Assembly: GCA_007280515.1 (NCBI GenBank)
Contig: QYPL01000021.1
Span: 1-35,663 of the forward strand
Length of the DNA: 35,663 bases
From: Sediminibacterium sp.
GTDB lineage: Bacteria > Bacteroidota > Bacteroidia > Chitinophagales > Chitinophagaceae
Direction of reading: 5' to 3'
Below, piece by piece: positions 1 through 5,112 of this stretch; within the stretch, counting starts at the first letter, position 1; every line of letters begins with the position of its first letter. A program made the position numbers and the translations under genes. The notes beneath the pieces are model-generated. The model ran no database searches. It had not been told where the DNA came from and saw only the letters and a list, made by a program, of their open reading frames with translations.

Positions 1-158
1 CAATTGTCTAACGTCAGCATAAAGTGGACTAAAAAAGGTCTAAATTAGTAGAGTGTTTCCATCATTAACCATTAAACCTAAAATGACATTGAACGGAAAC
101 AGACTACAAATACTAAAACAGCATTTAAGTTGACTGCTAAATAATTCAAAAAATTACT

Positions 159-188
159 TTCCCGAATATTCCCGAAAGTTCCCAATAC
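159..188. repeat. Three 10-bp direct repeats (TTCCCGAA type)
   Basis: TTCCCGAATA, TTCCCGAAAG and TTCCCAATAC follow each other with a 10-bp period. The third copy is degenerate. A period of about one helical turn would place the copies on the same DNA face, as in protein-binding iterons. Function is unknown. Confidence 0.55.
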
Positions 189-191
189 AAG

Positions 192-222
192 AAAACCCCT
201 ATTGTAAGGCAAGGGTTTTTTA
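192..222 (+). terminator. Intrinsic terminator-like hairpin
   Basis: AAAACCC (192-198) pairs with GGGTTTT (213-219) and is followed by further T residues. It could end a plus-strand transcript entering from the left of the window. The loop is long (14 nt), so strength is uncertain. Confidence 0.5.
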
Positions 223-260
223 TTATCAATTATTTAATTGTACTGTTGGATTTACCAATC

Positions 261-286
261 TGCTACACACTTTTGCTACACACTTT
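261..286. repeat. Perfect tandem duplication of a 13-mer
   Basis: TGCTACACACTTT occurs twice head to tail at 261-273 and 274-286 with no mismatch. It lies about 70 bp beyond the 3' end of the tRNA-Arg gene, where recombinase arm-type sites of tRNA-targeting elements can be found. That role is inference. Confidence 0.6.
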
Positions 287-320
287 ACAAAAATCCAGTC
301 CTGTATGAAATTGAGGAAAT

Positions 321-347
321 AGAAAAACCCTTGATAGACAAGGGTTT
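321..347 (-). terminator. Intrinsic terminator of the tRNA-Arg gene
   Basis: AAACCCTTG (325-333) pairs perfectly with CAAGGGTTT (339-347) around a 5-nt loop. On the minus strand the stem is followed by a run of T (complement of 323-327). It lies directly downstream of the minus-strand tRNA. Confidence 0.75.
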
Positions 348-358
348 CAAGAGAAAAG

Positions 359-430
359 TGGTCTCGCCAAGAATCGAACTTGGATCTAGTGTTTAGGAAA
401 CACCTATTCTATCCATTGAACTACGGGACC
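359..430 (-). tRNA. tRNA-Arg (anticodon CCU)
   Basis: Read on the minus strand, this folds as a complete 72-nt tRNA. It has a 7-bp acceptor stem, a D-arm with an 8-nt loop containing GG, and a 5-bp anticodon stem with loop TTCCTAA (anticodon CCT at 395-397). The variable loop is short and the T-arm has the loop TTCGATT. The discriminator is A, and CCA is not encoded. The acceptor stem contains one C-A mismatch at its fifth pair (5' GGTCCCG against 3' CGAGACC), and the anticodon stem opens with a G-T pair. CCU anticodon means it reads AGG. Confidence 0.9.
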
Positions 431-456
431 ATCGGCTATCTAGTGGCCGAGGACAG

Positions 457-464
457 CAAAAATA
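457..464 (-). promoter_or_regulatory. -7 box for the tRNA-Arg gene
   Basis: On the minus strand the sequence is TATTTTTG, an exact match to the Bacteroidota -7 consensus TAnnTTTG, about 27 nt before the tRNA 5' end. No convincing -33 TTTG is seen at the expected spacing. Confidence 0.45.
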
Positions 465-506
465 ACCACATTATTTGGTATCTTTACGCCTCTAATACAA
501 CACAAT

Positions 507-1163
507 ATGGGTTTTTACAATATCATTATTAAGTATCGCTTCTGGTTAAGTTTACTAGCTATTGCCTTGGGTTTAGGCCTTGAATTACCTGGCATTGCTG
601 GTTTTTGGCCTGTTTTCCCCCTTTATTTTTTAGGGTTAATAGGCGTTTTAAGTCATTTTTTCATTGGTCCTCTACGTTTGGTGCAAGCTCCCATGGAGGT
701 GGGTGATATGGATGAAGTGGAGCGTATTTTAGCAACTATCTGGTGGCCTCAACTTTTATACAAACCTGTCCGCAGTACTTACTATACTATTAAGGGTAAT
801 ATTGCCATGGCAAAACAAGACTTTGATACTGCAGAAAAACATTTAAAGCATAGTAATGAATTAGGATCTGCGATGCCTGAGGCAGAAGGTGCCAACAAAT
901 TACAATTAGGTATGATGGCCATGCAGAAAGGAGATACTAAACAAGGAGAGTCTTATATACGTGCAGCCATTCGTGCAGGTATTCCAGATAAAGAATCGGA
1001 AGCGGTTGCATTTTTAAGCATGTGTCAAATTTTTATGAACAAGCGCGAGTTTCGTGCTGCTAAAGATTATTTCCGCAAAGCCAAAGCTTGCAAACCCACT
1101 ACTAAACAAGTAGTTGATCAAATTAAAGAAATAGAGAAATACATTTCTCGTATGCCTGGGTAG
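507..1163 (+). CDS. TPR-repeat membrane protein
   Basis: The 218-residue protein has two hydrophobic segments near the N-terminus (about residues 12-32 and 36-55). They are followed by a soluble helical region with tetratricopeptide-like helix pairs, around residues 92-118, 128-152 and 163-190. An example is the pattern in which a helix ending AKQDFDTAEKHLK is followed by a second helix of similar spacing. It probably sits in the inner membrane with the repeat domain in the cytoplasm or periplasm, acting as a protein-binding scaffold; the partner is unknown. It starts about 77 bp from the divergent tRNA gene. A degenerate -7 box (TATCTTTA, 479-486) precedes it. The call is by pattern; no specific function is claimed. 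Confidence 0.7.
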   Translation: MGFYNIIIKYRFWLSLLAIALGLGLELPGIAGFWPVFPLYFLGLIGVLSHFFIGPLRLVQAPMEVGDMDEVERILATIWWPQLLYKPVRSTYYTIKGNIAMAKQDFDTAEKHLKHSNELGSAMPEAEGANKLQLGMMAMQKGDTKQGESYIRAAIRAGIPDKESEAVAFLSMCQIFMNKREFRAAKDYFRKAKACKPTTKQVVDQIKEIEKYISRMPG

Positions 1164-1193
1164 TTTTTATTTGATTCTATCAAATTATAGATT

Positions 1194-1379
1194 ATGAACA
1201 TTAATGAGACTGTACCAAAAAATTTTGATTCTGTAAACTTCTTTAGAAAAATTAAGGATAAGATTTCTAAAGAAACCTTTGGCTTATCAAATGAACAATT
1301 GAAAGAGTATTATAAAGATGCTAATAAAGAAGCGTTCTTTAAAAGACTTGATGAGGCTAAGGCGATGTTTAAAAAATAA
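1194..1379 (+). CDS. Small helical protein, paralogue A of a tandem pair
   Basis: A 61-residue, highly charged protein without membrane segments or signal peptide. Its core reads NFDSVNFFRKIKDKISKE, then a turn, then an amphipathic helix (LSNEQLKEYYKD). The next gene (1408-1584) encodes a clear paralogue. Short helical proteins with an F-D-[ST]-V-x-x-[FM]-[FMR]-[RK]-x-[IV]-[RK] core are familiar to me as small antitoxin-like partners in Bacteroidota and cyanobacteria, and a YefM-YoeB pair lies just downstream. That link is inference. Nothing in this protein is catalytic. Confidence 0.7.
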   Translation: MNINETVPKNFDSVNFFRKIKDKISKETFGLSNEQLKEYYKDANKEAFFKRLDEAKAMFKK

Positions 1380-1407
1380 ACAATATTAATAAAAGATCTA
1401 ATCGAAT

Positions 1408-1584
1408 ATGAAACAGGTAAATAAAAATTTTGACACTGTTAATTTTTTTCGAAAAGTAAAAGAAAAAATATCCAAAGAAATTTACGGGATGTCTAATGAT
1501 CAATTAAAAGAGTATTTTAAAAGTAGTACAAAAGAAAATTATTTTAAAAAGTACAATGAAATAAAAGATCAAAAAATTAATTAA
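1408..1584 (+). CDS. Small helical protein, paralogue B of a tandem pair
   Basis: A 58-residue reading frame, ATG at 1408 and TAA at 1582-1584. Translation gives a core NFDTVNFFRKVKEKISKE followed by YGMSNDQLKEYFK. It aligns with paralogue A without gaps through the central 40 or so residues, differing mainly by conservative changes (S/T, I/V, D/E, L/M). That conservation at the protein level, 28 bp after the previous stop, is strong evidence that this short frame is a real gene. A Rho-independent terminator at 1629-1656 ends the pair. Function unknown; possibly antitoxin-like. Confidence 0.75.
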   Translation: MKQVNKNFDTVNFFRKVKEKISKEIYGMSNDQLKEYFKSSTKENYFKKYNEIKDQKIN

Positions 1585-1628
1585 AAAATATACTTTGAAG
1601 AAAAGTAGTAGTATCTAATATATTTCTT

Positions 1629-1656
1629 AAGCCCACTTCATTCGAGTGGGTTTTTT
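1629..1656 (+). terminator. Intrinsic terminator after the small-protein pair
   Basis: CCCACT (1632-1637) pairs with AGTGGG (1645-1650) around a 7-nt loop, with flanking A/T pairs and six T residues at 1651-1656. Confidence 0.8.
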
Positions 1657-1680
1657 ATTTAGAAAACTTTCGAAGTTCTA

Positions 1681-1696
1681 AACGTATAAATACGTT
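1681..1696. promoter_or_regulatory. 16-bp perfect palindrome upstream of the TA genes
   Basis: AACGTAT-AA-ATACGTT is a perfect inverted repeat. It overlaps a TTG (1695-1697) that sits 21 bp before TAATTTTA (1719-1726), a near-consensus -7 box, so it could be an operator for an upstream promoter of the toxin-antitoxin genes. The regulator is unknown. Confidence 0.4.
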
Positions 1697-1749
1697 GAAA
1701 ATGGAATAAAATCCTTTGTAATTTTATCATATATGGATATTAATAAAAA

Positions 1750-1767
1750 TGTACGTAATTTTGTACA
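1750..1767 (+). promoter_or_regulatory. yefM-yoeB promoter/operator with paired TGTAC(A/G) sites
   Basis: TGTACG (1750-1755) and TGTACA (1762-1767) have centres exactly 12 bp apart and bracket a perfect -7 box TAATTTTG (1756-1763). The E. coli YefM-YoeB complex represses its own promoter through paired palindromes with a TGTACA core at similar spacing, so autorepression by occlusion is expected here. The -7 box would start transcription near 1769, just before the ATG at 1778. Confidence 0.65.
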
Positions 1768-1777
1768 AAAATATATT

Positions 1778-2047
1778 ATGACTAAAGTACTATCAATTAC
1801 AGAATTTAGAAGTAATCTGGCATCTGAACTTGAACTTATTGGGAGTAATAGTAGAAATCAACTCATTATAAAAAGACCAAAGAGCAAGGGCAACATAGTT
1901 GTAATATCCCAGGAAGCCTATAATTCAATGGAGGAAACTTTATACTTATTATCAAGTAAGAAAAATAGAGAACATATTTTAGAAAGTGTTAAGCAACTCA
2001 ATGAAGGAAAATCAAAAAAAATTAAATTAAAAGATCTCTGGAAATAA
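1778..2047 (+). CDS. yefM: YefM-type antitoxin (Phd/YefM family)
   Basis: The 89-residue product has the family layout: an N-terminal DNA-binding region (MTKVLSITEFRSNLASEL), a central strand with VVISQEAYNSMEETLYLLSS, and a charged C-terminal tail that would bind and inhibit the toxin. The motif EAYNSMEETLYLL closely matches the E. coli YefM region EEYNSLEETAYLL. An in-frame ATG at 1733 exists, but it would lie upstream of the predicted transcription start, and 89 residues is the usual family length, so the ATG at 1778 is preferred. The end overlaps the proposed yoeB start by 10 nt, consistent with translational coupling. It is likely autoregulated through the TGTAC sites. Confidence 0.88.
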   Translation: MTKVLSITEFRSNLASELELIGSNSRNQLIIKRPKSKGNIVVISQEAYNSMEETLYLLSSKKNREHILESVKQLNEGKSKKIKLKDLWK

Positions 2048-2298
2048 TATTCTCAGATAAAGGAGAAGCCGATTTGAATCATTGGAAACTTAAGAAGAAT
2101 ATTAAGATACAAAATAGAATAAATCATTTATTAGAAAATATTCTAAGTGAGCCTTTTACTGGAATTGGAAAACCAGAACCATTAAAATATGAACTCACTG
2201 GTCTTTGGAGTAGAAGAATTAATAAAGAACATCGTCTTATTTATAGAGTAGGCAAAGAAATAATAGAAATTGTTTCATTAAGATATCATTATCAATAA
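2038..2298 (+). CDS. yoeB: YoeB-type mRNA interferase toxin, proposed non-ATG start
   Basis: YoeB is a ribosome-dependent RNase of the RelE fold that cuts mRNA in the ribosomal A site. The body GIGKPEPLKYELTG, the WSRRINKEHRLIY segment and the C-terminal RYHY match E. coli YoeB, including counterparts of Glu46, Arg65, His83 and Tyr84. One extra Gln follows the usual terminal Tyr. No ATG lies near the start. In-frame codons upstream of the TTG at 2074 read EIIFSDKGEAD, which is the family's first beta strand and helix, so translation must begin earlier. The CTG at 2038 gives 86 residues, the normal length, and overlaps yefM. A TTG start at 2074 would remove the first strand. Confidence 0.8.
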   Translation: MEIIFSDKGEADLNHWKLKKNIKIQNRINHLLENILSEPFTGIGKPEPLKYELTGLWSRRINKEHRLIYRVGKEIIEIVSLRYHYQ

Positions 2299-2331
2299 TA
2301 TTTCATAATTTAATAAATAAAAGAATATCCC

Positions 2332-2568
2332 ATGCATTTCGATATAATCCTTGCTAAATATTTATTAAACAAAAACATTCCCGTTAACACAGTAAAATAT
2401 ATTTTAAGTATAGCCTATTTATTGACAAGCTTAATATTATATTTTATTGTGTTTGCTAAGGAGCCCAGTGTTGGCCATGGAATGATTTTCCTACTTATAT
2501 TTGTTTCCTTTGGTTATCTAAGAATAAAAAACTTAGAAAACTTTTTCAGAAATAGAAATAAACTCTAA
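2332..2568 (+). CDS. Small two-helix membrane protein, unknown function
   Basis: A 78-residue protein with two hydrophobic stretches (about residues 21-41 and 48-63) separated by a short loop (AKEPSVGHG), ending in a basic tail. It follows yoeB by 33 bp on the same strand and may share its transcript. Its TAA stop overlaps the TAG stop of the convergent purN gene by two bases. I do not recognise a family. A small membrane protein beside a TA locus could be unrelated. Confidence 0.5.
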   Translation: MHFDIILAKYLLNKNIPVNTVKYILSIAYLLTSLILYFIVFAKEPSVGHGMIFLLIFVSFGYLRIKNLENFFRNRNKL

Positions 2569-3506
2569 CCCAACAACTTCTCAATAGTTGGTGCGAAATG
2601 CGCATGCTCGAGCGTATGAATTTTATTGGCTAAAGTTTCAGGTGTATCAGAAGCATCTATAGAACATTTTGCTTGAAATATAATAGCGCCCTCATCATAA
2701 TTTTCGTTTACCCAATGTATCGTAATACCCGACTCTTTTTCTCCTGCAGCAATCACTGCTTCATGCACACGTGCTCCATACATTCCCTTTCCTCCGTATT
2801 TTGGAAGTAGTGCAGGATGAATATTTATAATAGCTTTTGGATAAGCCCTAACCAATACCTCAGGTACTTTCCATAAAAAACCAGCGAGTATTATAAAATT
2901 GATATCGGCATTTTGCAAACTCTCTACATAGCCTGTTGCATTGAAATCGGCCTTATTAATAATTAAACTAGGAATTCCTTTTTCCTTGGCTATCTCCAAA
3001 ACCCCAGCACCCGCAACATTGCAAACTATTAAAGAAACTTTTATAGCAGCGGATTTAGTTTCTCTGCCATTAACTGTAGAGACCGCAGTACTTTTTTCAA
3101 AATGTTCTATAATTTTTCTAGCATTGCTTCCAGCGCCTGAAGCGAAAATGGCGATATGGATGGGCGCCGAAGACGCAGTCGAAGGCGCCGCATAATTCCC
3201 CGCAACAGAATCCGTAGCCGAACCGCTACCCAATAACCTTGCTCCAACCCTGGCTAAATAGCCCTTAAAAAAGGTAAATTGTCCAGTAAAGAAACTTACG
3301 AAAATCACCGAAAAAGGCCATAAAATGGTCAAAAATAGGGGATAAATAAGCCAAAATGCCCAATTTTTCTCCAAAAACACCAATTTTAGCAAAAAGCTAC
3401 AAAGCCTTCCACTGAGGCTACCTCCCAGGGCAAAAGTGAGGATAATCAGCCAAAATTGGCCTGCTCCCACTTTCCACTTTTCTTGTAAACTTTGTATTGC
3501 TTTCAT
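2565..3506 (-). CDS. purN: Phosphoribosylglycinamide formyltransferase (PurN) fused to an N-terminal DUF6787-like membrane domain
   Basis: The C-terminal part (about residues 115-313) is GAR transformylase, which uses 10-formyl-tetrahydrofolate to formylate glycinamide ribonucleotide in purine synthesis. It has the phosphate loop ASGAGSNARKI, the NIHPALLPKYGG segment carrying the catalytic Asn and His, and the YDEGAI Asp. About 190 residues is the usual full length for PurN, so the first 114 residues are extra. Residues 1-92 resemble the Bacteroidota membrane domain DUF6787 (LQEKWKVGAGQFWLIILTF at the start, two hydrophobic segments, then FFKGYLARVG). A low-complexity linker (93-114) rich in Gly, Ser, Ala and Pro joins the two parts. 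A membrane-tethered purine enzyme is unusual. The frame is uninterrupted, so a true fusion is the simplest reading. Confidence 0.88.
   Translation of the reverse strand: MKAIQSLQEKWKVGAGQFWLIILTFALGGSLSGRLCSFLLKLVFLEKNWAFWLIYPLFLTILWPFSVIFVSFFTGQFTFFKGYLARVGARLLGSGSATDSVAGNYAAPSTASSAPIHIAIFASGAGSNARKIIEHFEKSTAVSTVNGRETKSAAIKVSLIVCNVAGAGVLEIAKEKGIPSLIINKADFNATGYVESLQNADINFIILAGFLWKVPEVLVRAYPKAIINIHPALLPKYGGKGMYGARVHEAVIAAGEKESGITIHWVNENYDEGAIIFQAKCSIDASDTPETLANKIHTLEHAHFAPTIEKLLG
3163..3229. repeat. GC-rich inverted repeats inside the purN linker
   Basis: GGCGCC at 3163-3168 and 3184-3189 flank a symmetrical centre (GAA-GAC-GCA-GTC-GAA). A second hairpin, GTAGC/GCTAC, is at 3214-3218 and 3225-3229. 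Together they encode the interdomain linker of the PurN fusion and are more GC-rich than the surrounding gene. They resemble palindromic repeat units, and a related hairpin lies just upstream of the gene. Confidence 0.5.
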
Positions 3507-3536
3507 GCGATAATTATTAAGAAGACTAAACAGTAG

Positions 3537-3553
3537 GCGGCGCGAAGCGCCGC
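3537..3553. repeat. GC-rich hairpin with GAA loop upstream of purN
   Basis: GCGGCGC (3537-3543), GAA, GCGCCGC (3547-3553) is a perfect 7-bp stem. Its tip GCGAAGC is known as an exceptionally stable mini-hairpin. It stands out in AT-rich surroundings and lies about 30 bp before the purN start. On the plus strand a T-run follows after 6 nt, but no plus-strand gene precedes it directly. Confidence 0.6.
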
Positions 3554-3758
3554 AACCAGTTTTTTACCCTCTTAAGGCCCTCAAAGGTGCTATTTTTTTT
3601 CAAAACAGCCCCTGTAAATCGAAATAAATTCCACAAACTAAAACTAAGGTTTACATTATTATGACATTCGTCAGTCTTTTTTTACTCAGTTCCCTGAAAC
3701 TCAACAAATTCAATAAAAAAAACTTATCATTTTCTTAGTATTGAATCCTATTCTTAAG

Positions 3759-3766
3759 TAATTTTG
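3759..3766 (+). promoter_or_regulatory. -7 box for the act-cta respiratory operon
   Basis: TAATTTTG matches the Bacteroidota consensus TAnnTTTG exactly, 45 nt before the actA ATG. A TTG at 3741-3743 lies 15 bp upstream, shorter than the usual -33 spacing, so the -33 element is uncertain. Confidence 0.5.
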
Positions 3767-3811
3767 CATCCGTTAAAGGACATTTTTACACCCTAGACAC
3801 TTTCTCTATAT

Positions 3812-5065
3812 ATGACAATGTTAAGAAGCCTAGCTAAGATCGTTACGATCTTACTATTTATCACCCTTAGTTCATCTATCGGAAATCAAATAAATGCGCA
3901 AGACGGGAAAGCACTTTTCTCACAAAATTGTGCATCATGTCACGCCGTTAATAAAAACTTAACGGGTCCTGCACTTGCTGGCGTTGAAGACCGTTGGCCT
4001 GATAAAAAGAATTTGTATTCTTGGATTAAAAACAATGCTGCATTTTTAAAAACGGGAGATCCTTACGCCAACAAATTGTACAACGAGTACAATAAAACTG
4101 CAATGAACTTGTTTCCTAGTTTAAACGATAAAGATATTGATGCGATTTTAGGATACATTAAAACAGTTCCTGCCGCAGGCGCAGCCCCAGTGGGCGGTGC
4201 AGCTGCTGAAGCACCTAAAGAAGAATCTGATAGCACTTTAGTATTTGGTTTACTTACTTTAGTATTAGCAGTTGTTTCAATAATCTTATTACAAGTTAAT
4301 AGCAACTTAAAAAAATTATCTAGCGATAAATCGGGCGTTCCTTCTGCCAATCCAGTTCCTTTTTATAGAAACAAAGCCTACATCGCTTTCATCGCTATCA
4401 TACTATTTATTGCAGGGGGTTATATGACCACAAAGGGTGCAATGAACTTAGGCCGCTCTAAAGATTATCAACCAGAACAACCTATTTACTATTCTCATAA
4501 AGTACACGCAGGTGTCAATCAAATTAACTGTCAGTATTGTCATACTGGAGTATACCAAGGTAAACAAGCAACACTTCCAAGTGTGAATGTTTGTATGAAC
4601 TGTCACATGGCTATTAACGAATACAATGGCGCACCACTAGTAAGAGAGAATGGAGATATAGTAGATGGTAATGCAGAAATTAAAAAATTATACAAATACG
4701 CAGGATTTACTGAAGGGCAAACTTGGGATGCAGCCAATGCAAAACCAATTGAGTGGGTGCGTATACATAACTTACCTGATCACGTTTACTTTAACCATGC
4801 ACAACACGTGAATGCGGGTCAAGTAGCTTGTCAGCAATGTCATGGTGAGATTCAAAAAATGGGTGAAGTAAAACAATTTTCAGATTTAAGTATGGGCTGG
4901 TGTATTAACTGTCACAGAAACTCTCAAGTTCAATTCAAAGACAATGGTTTTTATAGCATCTATGAAAAATTCCACGCCGACTTAAGTAGTGGAAAAATTG
5001 ATAGCACAAAAGGAATTACAGTTGAAAAAATTGGTGGTACAGAGTGTCAAAAATGTCATTACTAG
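3812..5065 (+). CDS. actA: Alternative complex III subunit A, multihaem cytochrome c with an N-terminal monohaem domain
   Basis: ActA carries electrons from the quinol-oxidising core of alternative complex III to downstream acceptors. A signal peptide (residues 1-30, ending NAQ) is followed by a class I cytochrome c domain with CASCH at 40-44 and a likely Met ligand near residue 98. Then come an Ala/Pro/Gly linker, a transmembrane helix (143-161), a second helix (189-208), and a pentahaem domain with CxxCH at 240-244, 261-265, 340-344, 364-368 and 412-416. That makes six haem c sites in one chain, against five in the characterised Rhodothermus ActA. The extra domain may substitute for a soluble cytochrome. 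It is the first gene of the operon; actB follows after 47 bp. Confidence 0.93.
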   Translation: MTMLRSLAKIVTILLFITLSSSIGNQINAQDGKALFSQNCASCHAVNKNLTGPALAGVEDRWPDKKNLYSWIKNNAAFLKTGDPYANKLYNEYNKTAMNLFPSLNDKDIDAILGYIKTVPAAGAAPVGGAAAEAPKEESDSTLVFGLLTLVLAVVSIILLQVNSNLKKLSSDKSGVPSANPVPFYRNKAYIAFIAIILFIAGGYMTTKGAMNLGRSKDYQPEQPIYYSHKVHAGVNQINCQYCHTGVYQGKQATLPSVNVCMNCHMAINEYNGAPLVRENGDIVDGNAEIKKLYKYAGFTEGQTWDAANAKPIEWVRIHNLPDHVYFNHAQHVNAGQVACQQCHGEIQKMGEVKQFSDLSMGWCINCHRNSQVQFKDNGFYSIYEKFHADLSSGKIDSTKGITVEKIGGTECQKCHY

Positions 5066-5112
5066 TATCTAATTGAATTAATAAAGAAGCGTAATATTTT
5101 ATATACATTACT

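Larger units (their letters stand above)
1..358. other. Gene-poor stretch next to tRNA-Arg, possible edge of an integrated element
   Basis: No complete gene is visible. Frame 1 is open from the window edge to a TAG at 46-48, which could be the last 15 codons of a gene outside the window, but it is too short to identify. The stretch holds three 10-bp direct repeats (159-188), a plus-strand terminator-like hairpin (192-221), a perfect tandem 13-mer (261-286) and the minus-strand tRNA terminator (321-347). Elements that integrate into tRNA genes leave their end next to the tRNA 3' end, which is the side this region occupies. Identification as an element end is inference, because no integrase is visible. 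Confidence 0.35.
3507..3811. other. 305-bp divergent intergenic region between purN and actA
   Basis: No gene is seen. It contains the GC-rich hairpin at 3537-3553 and a -7 box for the respiratory operon at 3759-3766. The rest is AT-rich without further clear structure. No -7 consensus for purN was found on the minus strand. Confidence 0.6.

Noticed and set aside
1..48. C-terminus of an integrase
   Set aside because: Only 15 codons are visible and none matches a recombinase end convincingly.
1733..1777. Upstream ATG as the yefM start
   Set aside because: It would lie upstream of the -7 box and operator, and would add 15 residues not found in the family. The ATG at 1778 gives the normal length.
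2941..3195. Open frame on the plus strand inside purN
   Set aside because: It is antisense to the conserved PurN coding region and has no family resemblance.
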